Notes under the pieces: model-generated
What the model was told of the DNA's origin: nothing
The model's database searches: none
The model's input: the letters and a program-made list of their open reading frames with translations, nothing else
Shown: positions 6,579 through 15,237 of the stretch, one piece after another
How the letters are laid out: each line of letters starts with the position of its first letter
Numbering within the stretch: position 1 is the first letter of the stretch
Assembly: GCA_003252535.1 (NCBI GenBank)
Contig: QKDN01000047.1
Location: 1 to 37,527, forward strand
Direction of reading: 5' to 3'
Length of the DNA: 37,527 bases
Source of the DNA: Campylobacterota bacterium
GTDB taxonomy: Bacteria; Campylobacterota; Campylobacteria; Campylobacterales; Sulfurovaceae
Translations under genes and position numbers: made by a program

Positions 6579-8267
6579 ATGTATAGAGATACCCAAGACA
6601 CGACCCCAAACGCGACCCGATCGGCGCTGCTCGACAGCCTGCTGCTCCTACTCATAAGTGTATTCCTCTTTTCCCCACAACACCTCTCCGCCAAGTCCAC
6701 ATCGAACGAAGAACAGGTCAAAGTGCAGATCGAGAGCCTGGATGAAATTGCATCGGCCATAGGTACATTGCAGGGTACGGCCGCAGGCATCGTCATCAAG
6801 CAGGAGTACTGTATCCCAGGGACAGGCTACCCGCTCAAGGCGCCGGTCTATGAAGCCATACAGGAACACGCTGCGCAGCTGAACAGCCTGCAGGAGAAGT
6901 TCGTCAAACTGCGATTCACCGTCAACAAGATGCGTATCCAGCCGTTCTTCCAGAACTGGGTACCCGAGAATATCGACAAACGGATGATAGCGGTCGAGAA
7001 ATCGATCCATACCGTCCGAAGCATACTCCATGACAAAAAGAGCGCACTCGACAGCGCCAGGGTCAAAGACTGCCGCGCAAAAGCCCCCGTCGTCAAGTAC
7101 GAGCCCCTCACCCTGCCCGATATCCCGGACTATCTCTGTACCAAAAAAGAGAAACAAAATCTCGTAACCAAGGCCTCCGATACCGTCGAGACCGCCAGGA
7201 GAAATGTGCTCAAGGCACAGTCGACAGCCGACTGGTACGCCAAGGCACCCAAGGGGGAGAGCCCGGAGGCCGCAGCATCGTACAACAAGCTCTTTGAGAA
7301 AGCTCTCGAGGTATACAACGGGCACAAAAAGATATGGGAGAAGGCAAAGGCGCTTCTGAAGGCCGCGAAGAAGCTCAAAGTGGTCAAATGCGATAAGAAC
7401 GGCGTGATGATCTCCACACCGCCGCTGGAGAGAACCGCACTGCAAATCCCCGAACTGCTGCGGCCGATGACCGGGGTGTGCGAACCGTGCAGGGAAGAGC
7501 AGGAAGCATACAACAGAGAAGTGGAAAAGCTCTCGGAGATACGAACCAGGATAGCCGATATCGTCCGCCTCCACGGCGGGTCGTTCGGTTATGTGCTTCC
7601 GGGCGTGGCGGCAGAGTACCGCCTGCTGACCAAGGAGTGGGAGGCGAAACACGGTCTGGCGGTAGAGCTGCGGTATGCCCTTGACCAATGTATCAGGAGC
7701 AGGTGCGCCGCCGAGCCCGAGACTCCTGTCGGGGCCATACACAGCGAGACCCCGGTCAGTGTCGAGGAGAATGCGACAGGGGACTCTTCGGGGATGCTGG
7801 AGGGGATACACCCCGGCGATCTCGACGGGTGCGGCGTGGGATACTGGAAAAGCAAAGAGGATATGATCAAAGCGATGCGATCGCCCAAAGGGATACGGGG
7901 ACTCGGCTGGGAGCTCATGGGGATACCCAAGCCCTGCCCGAAACTCGGCAAAGGGAAGATCGTACAGTTACAGACGATCTGCGAGCGCTTCACGGACGGC
8001 GACTACATGACACTCAGCCCCGACGGCATCCCCCTCTGCTGGTCAAAGCACGCAGCGCCGCCCGCCACCGCCGGAGCCTACATGACCCACTGGGGCATCA
8101 GGGGTCTGACTCTGAGCTCCATCTGTATGAGCGAGCATTTCGACGAGAAACCTACGATAGCCCAGATGCAGGAGCTCGTCCCCATCATCCGCTACAACAC
8201 CGGAGAGATGCATGTCGAGTGCTTCTATATGAAGAGGAGTGCGTATGAGGAGGTGATGGGGGAGTGA
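6579..8267 (+). CDS. exported 562-residue protein of unknown family, helical and cysteine-containing
   Basis: I do not recognise this gene. The ATG at 6579 follows a strong AAAGGAGGAG. Residues 18-34 are a hydrophobic stretch preceded by a polar, weakly charged N-terminus, with a plausible signal peptidase site after LSA (38). From about 40 to 380 the chain is mainly charged and helical, with likely coiled coil (LQEKFVKLRFTVNKMR; TVETARRNVLKAQ). It has evenly scattered single cysteines or pairs, including CEPCREEQ near 305 and CIRSRC near 370. The last 150 residues look globular (DGCGVGYWKSKEDMIKAM, GLGWELMGIPKPCPKLG, MTHWGIRGLTLSSICMSEHF). The cysteines suggest disulfides in the periplasm. 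It may be co-transcribed with the MarR gene 42 bases upstream. Confidence 0.6.
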   Translation: MYRDTQDTTPNATRSALLDSLLLLLISVFLFSPQHLSAKSTSNEEQVKVQIESLDEIASAIGTLQGTAAGIVIKQEYCIPGTGYPLKAPVYEAIQEHAAQLNSLQEKFVKLRFTVNKMRIQPFFQNWVPENIDKRMIAVEKSIHTVRSILHDKKSALDSARVKDCRAKAPVVKYEPLTLPDIPDYLCTKKEKQNLVTKASDTVETARRNVLKAQSTADWYAKAPKGESPEAAASYNKLFEKALEVYNGHKKIWEKAKALLKAAKKLKVVKCDKNGVMISTPPLERTALQIPELLRPMTGVCEPCREEQEAYNREVEKLSEIRTRIADIVRLHGGSFGYVLPGVAAEYRLLTKEWEAKHGLAVELRYALDQCIRSRCAAEPETPVGAIHSETPVSVEENATGDSSGMLEGIHPGDLDGCGVGYWKSKEDMIKAMRSPKGIRGLGWELMGIPKPCPKLGKGKIVQLQTICERFTDGDYMTLSPDGIPLCWSKHAAPPATAGAYMTHWGIRGLTLSSICMSEHFDEKPTIAQMQELVPIIRYNTGEMHVECFYMKRSAYEEVMGE

Positions 8268-8316
8268 GGTGAAGTTGTGTTTGTGCGTTGGGAGACAGGT
8301 CAATAAAGTGACCCTG

Positions 8317-9279
8317 TTATTGTGACGGCTTTTCTCCCTGTTGATACGGTCCCATAAATTTGTCACCATTGAAGTGGATCATGTGATCAGGTTCTTCGGA
8401 TATCCATACTTCAGTCTCCCATGCGATATCTGCAACATATCTCCTGAAGGTTGCTCTGTCTGGAAATGCCGTAATATATATCTTGTCAGCAGGACAGTTT
8501 TGAAACATAACTTCTAAATCGTTGACCCTTTTTTGATCTATAGGGCCATGCGTGGTAACTGCTTCAATGAGATATATCCAGTTCTTTTTCGAATCGTACA
8601 AAACGACATCCGGTAATTGCAGTTTGTCATTTGTAGAGATCGGTATCCCGATGGATTCAAGCGTATCATTATCTACAAAAATGTATTTATCGGCTGTATC
8701 TCCGATGTAGAGGAGTTTTGTACCATGAGCAAAACGGGGAGTAAACTCATTGATAATGTTCACTTGTAACTGATTATGAGAACCTGCCGATAAACTGAAT
8801 TCTTTACCCTCCACCAGTAGAGGGATTTTATGCATATCTCTTGTTTTTGCGTACTGATCTGCCAGGGTAAGATATTTGCTTTTGAAATCACTGAGAAGTT
8901 TCTCATATTGATTGCTTCCGAAACTCTTGATAACGGTCAGTGCTTCTGAGGATATCGAATAGTTTGTTTTACCGCTGTTGGTCGGTCTTGATGGATCATC
9001 GATATTTCTTAATGCTATATGGGCTTGCTCAAAAACTTTAGCTACTCTTTTTCTCAGTGTTTCCCTCGAGTTCTCTGCATACTCTACACCAAAAACTTCT
9101 TTGATGTAGCCAAATATATCATGGAGTCGCATGAGTTTGTGATTGGTTGCCATACTCCATGAAGACCGATCGTGAATATCCAGTAGCGCAAGAAAAGCAT
9201 ATCTCATAAGATCACTATTGTATTGATCCGGTATACCAAGATCGGACAAGAGTACTTTCGAATCTTTCAAGCGTGACAT
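8317..9279 (-). CDS. type II restriction endonuclease, BsuBI/PstI family
   Basis: The 320-residue product matches the BsuBI/PstI restriction enzymes, which cut CTGCAG. The C-terminal catalytic region contains LPDVVLYDSKKNWIYLIEAVTTHGPI (222-247). D224 and E239 fit the metal-binding acidic residues of the family's PD-(D/E)xK-like core, and EAVTTHGP is close to its signature. The N-terminal half (1-110) is a helical region typical of the family. The ATG at 9279 follows AAAGG. It overlaps the end of the methylase gene by 13 bp on the same strand, so the methylase is made first. Its A+T content is visibly higher than that of flanking genes. CTGCAG specificity is a family inference. Confidence 0.88.
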   Translation of the reverse strand: MSRLKDSKVLLSDLGIPDQYNSDLMRYAFLALLDIHDRSSWSMATNHKLMRLHDIFGYIKEVFGVEYAENSRETLRKRVAKVFEQAHIALRNIDDPSRPTNSGKTNYSISSEALTVIKSFGSNQYEKLLSDFKSKYLTLADQYAKTRDMHKIPLLVEGKEFSLSAGSHNQLQVNIINEFTPRFAHGTKLLYIGDTADKYIFVDNDTLESIGIPISTNDKLQLPDVVLYDSKKNWIYLIEAVTTHGPIDQKRVNDLEVMFQNCPADKIYITAFPDRATFRRYVADIAWETEVWISEEPDHMIHFNGDKFMGPYQQGEKPSQ

Positions 9280-10712
9280 AGATAGCCTTTATAGAGTTGA
9301 TTTGGAATCGGTAAATTAAGGATGTCTGTTGCGTTGACCTGAGTATTACCGTTGAGTATTCTAAAGTATTGATCAACATTTTCAGAAACCAAAAAATCTC
9401 CAAGATGCTTCATCTCTTCTCGTGTGAGCTCCCGATTTTCTCTATATAGATAATTCAGATGGTTTTCCAGACCGATATATCCGCCGTGTAAATCGTCTTT
9501 GAAAATGTAGCCTATATTGATCCGACGATGTTGCTCTTTTGAACTGAATCGCTTGATAATCAGATAGTTTTGATTCGGTATGAGCAGTGCAGCCGATTTA
9601 TCGGAACACTCGATATACTGTTCTTTGATTCTGTCAATCGGGAAAATCAATGTCTCATTTTTGAAGTTATGCATCCAAAGTAAAGGACAATATACTTTAC
9701 CAAGATTAAATAGTCCATTAGTTGTTGTTGCAAGCAATTCTTTATTTCTGAAGGTGACTACTTTCCCGGTCGAAATTTTGTAACCAAGTTCTTCCATGGT
9801 CGCAGGTGCGTTGTGAAATTGTGTAAGAATATCAAGATCACTTGTTGATGACGGTATACAAATGATGTTGCGTCTGCTTTCAACTATCAAGTCTTTTGTG
9901 GTATGAAGAGTATCAATATGACTGAAAGTACTGTCTTCACTGGATGTTATTGACACATCTTTCGAGAGTAATTTGGAAAACTTTGTAATAATTGTTTCTT
10001 GAAGAATATTTTCATTCTGAAAATGATTCTTTCTTGTATTAAAAATATGTATATGGTTTAGTGAAAGACTATGAAGCAGATACTCCCTGAATTTTTTAAA
10101 GTATGTACCTGCGGTAAAGCTACGAGGCGTAATAAACACCATTTCACCATGATCTTTTAAGAGTTCAGCACTTTTTGCCATAAAGAGCATATATATGTTC
10201 GGTTGACCATGTATGACATGTGGCATCGCCTGAGCTTCAGGCGATTGTTTATTGAGTTTAAAATATGGAGGATTTGAAATAATATAGTCAAACTTCTGAT
10301 CAATATGATCCAGGATAAAATTCTGTTCGACGATGGTGTAATAAAAAGATATTCCCGGATTGTTCTTTTTGAATTCTTTGAGATTTTTATCAAGTTCCAT
10401 CAAAACAGTCGGGTCAATCTCATAAAGAGTCACCGCTATATTTTGATAACCTTTTTGGATCAGTTGATTAGCAAGTGAAATTGAGAGTATCCCATGTCCG
10501 GCGCCGCAATCAAGGATATGAATCGTATCAGAATGAGGTAGAGTGAAAGAAAAAAGATGAGCCATGAAGTCAGCAATACGATGATCGGTAAAAAACTGTC
10601 CTAATTCTTTTTTCTTAGTAAGTGAAGTAGCCTGTGTATGAACATAGGCTTTCTTTTCAACCGCTTGGAGTAGGTTTAAGTGTTTTTGCTTTATCAGGCT
10701 TAATGTGGTCAC
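9267..10712 (-). CDS. N6-adenine DNA methyltransferase of the BsuBI/PstI restriction-modification system
   Basis: A 481-residue class I methyltransferase. The AdoMet-binding motif is LDCGAGHGILSISLA (67-81), the acidic strand end is LYEID (97-101), and the catalytic motif is NPPY (147-150), diagnostic of adenine-N6 or cytosine-N4 amino methylases. KKELGQFFTDHRIADFM (34-50) is the usual amino-terminal motif of gamma-type enzymes such as M.PstI/M.BsuBI. The C-terminal 250 residues form the target-recognition region. The start is a GTG at 10712 preceded by AAGGAGG. It protects host DNA from the overlapping endonuclease. The gene is A+T-rich, consistent with acquisition. Confidence 0.9.
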   Translation of the reverse strand: MTTLSLIKQKHLNLLQAVEKKAYVHTQATSLTKKKELGQFFTDHRIADFMAHLFSFTLPHSDTIHILDCGAGHGILSISLANQLIQKGYQNIAVTLYEIDPTVLMELDKNLKEFKKNNPGISFYYTIVEQNFILDHIDQKFDYIISNPPYFKLNKQSPEAQAMPHVIHGQPNIYMLFMAKSAELLKDHGEMVFITPRSFTAGTYFKKFREYLLHSLSLNHIHIFNTRKNHFQNENILQETIITKFSKLLSKDVSITSSEDSTFSHIDTLHTTKDLIVESRRNIICIPSSTSDLDILTQFHNAPATMEELGYKISTGKVVTFRNKELLATTTNGLFNLGKVYCPLLWMHNFKNETLIFPIDRIKEQYIECSDKSAALLIPNQNYLIIKRFSSKEQHRRINIGYIFKDDLHGGYIGLENHLNYLYRENRELTREEMKHLGDFLVSENVDQYFRILNGNTQVNATDILNLPIPNQLYKGYLCHA

Positions 10713-10761
10713 CTACAGCCTCCTTAGCTTGTTCAGAACTTCATTGACTATAATATTTTGT

Positions 10762-10789
10762 ATTATAACTCCATCTATATAATTTCAAA
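10762..10789 (-). promoter_or_regulatory. promoter of the restriction-modification operon
   Basis: On the minus strand TATAAT (10767-10762) is preceded after 15-16 bp by TTGAAA or TTTGAA (about 10789-10783). It lies some 50 bases before the methylase GTG. The surrounding 10713-10901 stretch is very A+T-rich and holds no gene. No controller (C) protein gene is present. Confidence 0.5.
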
Positions 10790-10901
10790 AAAAATATTTT
10801 ATATTGTCATATTTCTTCAAAAAGTATATTGAGAATTCATCAAATTCAAAACTAGTCACCACAAAGATAATCATACTTTTGTGCTGACAATAAAATATCA
10901 T

Positions 10902-11274
10902 TGGTGGAGATGAGGGGGATCGAACCCCTGTCCTAAAATAGCTAGAACTATGACTCTACATGCTTAGGCGGTATTGATAGGTCTCATCTTGCTTCGCTCA
11001 ACACCCAAGGCTTTGCAAGACCAGTCTGAGAGTTCGTCCGCAGGTTAGACAGCCTGTGGATATAGTCATCAGATATGATACCTCAAACTCCGGCTAAGAT
11101 GACACTCACCGGCGAGGCAGTCCTCCGCTTGCGCGGGGTTAAAGACTTACGCTACTGCGTAAGCTGGACGATAATCTGTATTGTTTGCAGTTATGCGATT
11201 GGGCCGCGTAACGGAATTGCCCAGTCCGACATGCACATAGCCCCGACTACTCCAGTCGAAACCAAGTCATCCCC
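10902..11274 (-). ncRNA. ssrA: transfer-messenger RNA (tmRNA)
   Basis: The RNA starts GGGGAUGA at 11274 and ends UCAUCUCCACCA at 10902. The tRNA-like acceptor stem pairs with the G3:U70 wobble that marks alanine identity, and GGUUCGAUCCCC forms the T-arm. The tag reading frame (11188-11147, minus strand) is GCA AAC AAT ... GCG TAA and encodes ANNTDYRPAYAVA. tmRNA rescues stalled ribosomes and tags the nascent chain for proteolysis. The tag is close to those of Helicobacter and Campylobacter (NN..., PAYA...) but ends VA rather than the usual AA. The boundaries rest on the paired ends. Confidence 0.97.
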
Positions 11275-11290
11275 ATAAAATGTGTTCGCA

Positions 11291-11319
11291 ATGTTAGCAT
11301 GAATCGCGTATTCTGTCAA
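11291..11319 (-). promoter_or_regulatory. ssrA promoter
   Basis: Minus strand: consensus TTGACA (11319-11314), an exact 17-bp spacer and TAACAT (11296-11291), placing the start about 10 nt before the mature tmRNA 5' end at 11274. Confidence 0.8.
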
Positions 11320-11328
11320 GAGAGGCTG

Positions 11329-11360
11329 AGAGCCGAGAGTATTTTCGATCGTACGGCTCT
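11329..11360 (-). terminator. hairpin at the end of the HAD phosphatase gene
   Basis: AGAGCCG (11329-11335) pairs with CGGCTCT (11354-11360). It overlaps the stop of the HAD gene and lies just before the ssrA promoter, so it could separate the two transcripts. There is no strong U-run, so termination is uncertain. Confidence 0.4.
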
Positions 11361-12195
11361 AAGCTCCAGGCTCTGTACTCTGCTCGTCTAAGAATTTCGC
11401 GACCGCATCCTCGTCGTTGGTATGGGGGAGGATGATATCGGCGTGTGCCTTGACCTCCTCGAGGGCGTTGGCGACCGCTACGGAGGTGCCGGCGAGGCGG
11501 AACATCCCGATATCGTTGACAGAGTCGCCGAAGACCGTGAGGCGAGTCGTATCCGCTCCGATATATTCGCACAGCGTGTCGAGGGCGTGGGATTTGTCGG
11601 CGGTGGGGTGGAGGATGGTGAGGAAGTACCCTTTGGTGTAGTTCTCGGGTGAGAGCTTGAGCGAGATCATCGTGCCGAATGTCCGCGCGAGCTGCCCGGC
11701 GAGGATTCTCAGCTGCTCCTCGTAGCCGAAATAGACGATCTTCAGCGTCATCTCCATCGCTTCGATACGGGGCTGGAAGCGGAGTCTCGGATCGTCGGTG
11801 TAGTTGGCGAGGACGGAGCGCTGGATGTCGTTGAGCCTGTCGGTGTAGTAGAAGGCCTCATGGAGGTCGGTGTCGAGCAGACCGATCACGAACGGGCAGA
11901 TACCAAATCCCCGCCCCTCCTGGATGATCGCATCGGCGAGAGGCTTGCGGATCGTTTTGAGGTCAATGATCCTCTTGGCGGGGGTCACCACCATCGCCCC
12001 GTCGAGGAGGATCATGGGGGTGTCGAGCCGGAGACCGCGGAGGAATTCGAGCGATTTGCTGTAACTCCTGGCGGTGGCTATGGAGAGGATGGAGTCCTGC
12101 GCTCTGGCGTTCCAGACACGGCGGCTGAAGTCGCTGACCGAGTGGTCGCTGCGCAAAAAGGTGTGATCGAGATCGGTGATATAGACAGGTTTCAT
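11359..12195 (-). CDS. HAD superfamily (Cof-type, subclass IIB) phosphatase
   Basis: Starting at the ATG at 12195 the protein is 278 residues and begins MKPVYITDLDHTFLRSD, the HAD motif I with both catalytic aspartates in DLDHT. A 26-residue upstream extension has no ribosome site and is not HAD-like. Motif II/III features follow, with a C2B-type cap in the middle. Near the C-terminus, LTVFGDSVNDIGMFRLAGTSVAVANA is motif IV of Cof-like hydrolases, so sugar phosphates or related small phosphates are the probable substrates. It is a single gene, with ssrA downstream on the same strand and ArsRS-like genes divergent from it. Substrate unknown. Confidence 0.85.
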   Translation of the reverse strand: MKPVYITDLDHTFLRSDHSVSDFSRRVWNARAQDSILSIATARSYSKSLEFLRGLRLDTPMILLDGAMVVTPAKRIIDLKTIRKPLADAIIQEGRGFGICPFVIGLLDTDLHEAFYYTDRLNDIQRSVLANYTDDPRLRFQPRIEAMEMTLKIVYFGYEEQLRILAGQLARTFGTMISLKLSPENYTKGYFLTILHPTADKSHALDTLCEYIGADTTRLTVFGDSVNDIGMFRLAGTSVAVANALEEVKAHADIILPHTNDEDAVAKFLDEQSTEPGA

Positions 12196-12470
12196 GGCGT
12201 GTATCGTTTTTTGGGCGGCATTATAGCGAAGGATCGTGGCAGGGAGCTTAGGAGTTCTATTTTGGCACGGCAATTTTCTATTGGCAAAGAGCCGAGAGCT
12301 TTAAATTAAGTACAAATTCTATCATTTGCTCTATGCTCTTAGCCTTTTTGCACTTGAGATCCAAGTTGAAATACCGTGCTATTTTGGGAATTTTTTAAGT
12401 TTCTAGCTTTGAGCATTAAAATGTTATGATTACATACCGCCATATCAAGCATTATTATAGAGGATACATT

Positions 12471-13154
12471 ATGATCAAGATACTCCTAGTAGAAGACGAT
12501 GCCGAGCTGGCATTGATACTCACCAACTATCTTACAAAATACGATATGGAAGTGACTGGCGCAGAGGACCCGTATATCGGCCTCTCGCTGCTGACCCAGC
12601 ATCAGTTCGACCTGATCATCCTCGACCTCACGCTGCCGGGGATGGATGGGCTCGAGGTGATCCCCAGGATCAGGGAACGCTCCAATATCCCCATCATCAT
12701 CTCCTCGGCGCGCGACGATATCACCGACAAGGTGATCGGGCTCGAGCGTGGTGCCGACGACTATATGCCCAAGCCCTACGACCCACGCGAGCTCGTCACC
12801 CGTATCAAGACGATCCTCAGACGGACTAGCAGTGCCGTCGAAGAGCAGGTCGAGAAAAAAGAGGAGCTTTTCAGGGTCGACAAGGGGTCGCGCACGATCT
12901 ACTTCAAGGAGCGGATGCTCGATCTCACTGCTGCGGAGTACGATATCCTCTCGATGCTGATCGCCCACAAGAACGGCTCGGTCTCCAGGGAACAGCTCCT
13001 CTATGAGAGCGAACATATCGATGATGACAGCTCGGTCAAGAATATCGATGTCATCATCTCCCGCATACGCCACAAGATCGCGGCGATCGACAGCGAGAAC
13101 ATCTATATCAAACCTATCAGGGGGATCGGCTACCTCCTCTCTACCAACGTATGA
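12471..13154 (+). CDS. OmpR/ArsR-type response regulator
   Basis: A 227-residue two-component regulator. The start at 12471 (MIKILLVEDD) follows AGAGGA. An upstream in-frame ATG would add 15 residues outside the receiver fold. The receiver domain has the acidic pair E8-D9-D10, phospho-acceptor D52 in LIILDLTLPGMDG and the lysine of PKPYDP near 102. The C-terminal winged helix (about 130-227) shows the OmpR pattern (LTAAEYDILSMLIAHKNGSVSREQL ... IKPIRGIGYLL). The next gene starts inside its stop codon (ATGA). Close family members in Campylobacterota include the acid-response regulator ArsR of Helicobacter pylori, but the stimulus here is unknown. Confidence 0.9.
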   Translation: MIKILLVEDDAELALILTNYLTKYDMEVTGAEDPYIGLSLLTQHQFDLIILDLTLPGMDGLEVIPRIRERSNIPIIISSARDDITDKVIGLERGADDYMPKPYDPRELVTRIKTILRRTSSAVEEQVEKKEELFRVDKGSRTIYFKERMLDLTAAEYDILSMLIAHKNGSVSREQLLYESEHIDDDSSVKNIDVIISRIRHKIAAIDSENIYIKPIRGIGYLLSTNV

Positions 13155-14386
13155 ACAACCTCTCTGTAACGACCTTTATCCACATCCTTTTCTCACTGGC
13201 GATATCGATACTGATCGCGACCTTTGTCTTCTTCTTCTCCTGGGACAGGGACAGGCGCAAGATAGACGAGATCAGCCACTACAAGCTCCTCGCAGATGCC
13301 TTCCTCTCGAACGTGCAGCTCAACCCAACCGCAGACAAGCTCCAGCAGTTCTACAAGGACTTCTCGCTCAAGCCGGTCAAGCTCGAGGATGTCAAGGAGA
13401 CGATATCCCTGAAAGGGAAGACGGTCTTCGGCGGGAAGTCGATCTACGGACAGGTGCGTGTTTTTGAGATAGAGGACGAGCACTATATCTATGTGCAGCG
13501 TCTGGGGTACAACCTCATGCTGGTAGACAACCGTTCGAAAAACTACAATATCGGTATCGCGATGGCCGTGGGGATCGTACTCATCATCACCCTGCTGATC
13601 ATCTACCTCGCGATCCTCAACAAGCTCTACCCGCTCAAAAAGCTCCACAAGGAGATCGAGAAGTTCGCCAAAGGGGATATGAACGTCTCCATCAGCTACG
13701 AGAATGAAGATGAGATCGGCGCGATCGCCAAGAACTTCGACAATGCCATCCTCCATATCAAGGAGCTCATCGCCTCGAAGAATCTCTTCATGCGTAATAT
13801 GATGCACGAGCTCAAGACCCCCATCACCAAAGGGCGAATCGTCGTCGAGTCGCTCGAGGACGAGGCGATCAAGGGGATACTGGTGCGTGCTTTCGAGAGG
13901 ATGAACGAGCTCATCAAGGAGCTCGCGCAGGTCGAGAGGGTCACGACTCGCGACTTCGAGCCAGAGATCGCACCGACAACACTCAAAAAAGTGATCAACG
14001 AGAGCCAGCAGCTGCTGATGGCAGAACGCGGCAAGGTTATCACCGAAGTGACCAACTGTTCCTTCCGCACCGACTCCAGGCTTCTCGCGCTGGCTATCAA
14101 GAACCTCCTTGACAACGGTATCAAGTACAGCAAAGACCACAAGGTCACCCTCATAGCCAAAGACCACAACAAGATCAAGATCATATCAAAGGGCGAAGGG
14201 CTACAGTATCCCCTGGCATACTACACAGAGCCCTTTACTCAGGAGGAAAAACGGAGCCAGGGGTTCGGCCTGGGGCTCTATATCGTCCACAATATCCTGA
14301 TCAAGCTCAGGTACAGACTCGGGTACCGCCACGAGGATGGGGAGAATATCTTCGTGATCCTCAAGGACGAACCCCAGACGGTCTAG
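13151..14386 (+). CDS. ArsS-type sensor histidine kinase
   Basis: A 411-residue membrane kinase overlapping the response regulator by 4 bp. TM1 (about 8-30) and TM2 (about 134-156) flank a periplasmic sensor of about 100 residues, followed by a HAMP-like segment (LYPLKKLHKEIEKFAKGDMNVSI). The phospho-accepting histidine is H219 in MRNMMHELKTPITKGR, a form typical of the Campylobacterota ArsS group. The N-box is NLLDNGIKYS and the G2 box GFGLGLYIVHNIL. The usual DxGxG G1 box is replaced by SKGEGL, apparently a group feature rather than damage. Likely substrate: the adjacent regulator. Signal not readable. Confidence 0.88.
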   Translation: MNNLSVTTFIHILFSLAISILIATFVFFFSWDRDRRKIDEISHYKLLADAFLSNVQLNPTADKLQQFYKDFSLKPVKLEDVKETISLKGKTVFGGKSIYGQVRVFEIEDEHYIYVQRLGYNLMLVDNRSKNYNIGIAMAVGIVLIITLLIIYLAILNKLYPLKKLHKEIEKFAKGDMNVSISYENEDEIGAIAKNFDNAILHIKELIASKNLFMRNMMHELKTPITKGRIVVESLEDEAIKGILVRAFERMNELIKELAQVERVTTRDFEPEIAPTTLKKVINESQQLLMAERGKVITEVTNCSFRTDSRLLALAIKNLLDNGIKYSKDHKVTLIAKDHNKIKIISKGEGLQYPLAYYTEPFTQEEKRSQGFGLGLYIVHNILIKLRYRLGYRHEDGENIFVILKDEPQTV

Positions 14387-14976
14387 GGCTTCGGCTCAGC
14401 CCGCACACCCCAGCGGAACCGCTCTTTGTAAAACCCCTCGTCGAGCTTCGAGACCGTCACGCTGAATGCCTTCCCCGAAGAGGCGTGGATGAACTCCCCG
14501 TTGCCGAGATAGATGCCGCTGTGGTTGACATGCCCCGCCGATGAGGTGTCGAAGAAGAGCAGGTCGCCGACTTCGATGGCATCGCGGGTGAGCTTCGTAC
14601 CCGCTTCCGCCTGGTCTATCGAGGAGCGGGGGATAACGATACCGTTGTTTTTGAACACATAGTAGACGAACCCCGAGCAGTCGAAGGTATCGGGGCCAGC
14701 AGTCGCCTCCTTGTAGGGGGAGCCGAGCTTGCTTCTGGCAAGGGTGACGATCTTCTGGACGACTGTTGCGTTGGCTTCGCTGATATTCAGGTCTGCGGCA
14801 GGGGCCGTGGCATTGAGCTCCTCGATGGCGAGGGTGCAGTTGGCATCATGGATGAGGGTGACCTTGATGTTCGAGGGGGAGATGTGGGTGATCCTGACGG
14901 TGACATCACAGTCGTTCCCGGCGTACAGCGCGGCACTCAAAACGAAGATCCATATAAAAAATATACCTGTTCTCAT
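14383..14976 (-). CDS. NlpC/P60 family cell-wall peptidase, exported
   Basis: The 197-residue precursor has a signal peptide (1-19, cleaved near LYAG) and a 50-residue linker or small N-terminal domain. The NlpC/P60 papain-like hydrolase (about 74-190) follows. Catalytic residues are visible: C100 in TFDCSGFVYYVF, H152 in HVNHSGIYLG and a third polar site at H164 in EFIHASSG. Such enzymes cleave D-gamma-Glu to diamino acid bonds in peptidoglycan stem peptides. It is convergent with the sensor kinase and overlaps it by 4 bp. A GGGAG ribosome site precedes the ATG, and a structured repeat sits 22 bp upstream of the start. Confidence 0.9.
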   Translation of the reverse strand: MRTGIFFIWIFVLSAALYAGNDCDVTVRITHISPSNIKVTLIHDANCTLAIEELNATAPAADLNISEANATVVQKIVTLARSKLGSPYKEATAGPDTFDCSGFVYYVFKNNGIVIPRSSIDQAEAGTKLTRDAIEVGDLLFFDTSSAGHVNHSGIYLGNGEFIHASSGKAFSVTVSKLDEGFYKERFRWGVRAEPKP

Positions 14977-14998
14977 GGCACTCTCCCTATGATGGTCT

Positions 14999-15113
14999 CA
15001 AGAACTCCGGCCCCGAAGAGGGCGCTCCTGCGCCATGCAAACGCAAGCGCCCATTTCATGGGTTGAGTGCATGGCTTCTCGCCCCCTCTTCGGAGCGGGT
15101 AATAGAGTCTTGG
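14999..15113. repeat. structured repeat R1, copy 1
   Basis: About 115 bp with nested inverted arms. The outer CAAGA-A-CTC (14999-15007) pairs with GAGTCTTG (15105-15112). CCGAAGAGGGCG (15013-15024) pairs with the CGCC...CTCTTCGG stretch at 15080-15093. The inner stem CATGCA (15034-15039) pairs with TGCATG (15068-15073), and the tip is CCCAT/ATGGG. The core 15025-15075 is almost identical to that of copies at 24214-24339 and 31911-32040, while the arms differ in sequence but still pair. It lies 22 bp upstream of the NlpC/P60 start codon. Confidence 0.85.
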
Positions 15114-15237
15114 CAACTTCCCCAATTATACCTTCTGATACTTAGAGGCTCAACTTGCTTTAGGAATAGCAATGCTAGGATAACGCAAAGAATTTTATGG
15201 CTGATTGCCGCAGGGTGGATGGTGGCTCCAATCTGCG

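Noticed and set aside
4286-6893. CTGCAG sites near the restriction genes as a functional cluster
   Set aside because: Sites at 4286, 6540 and 6888 fall at about the frequency expected by chance.
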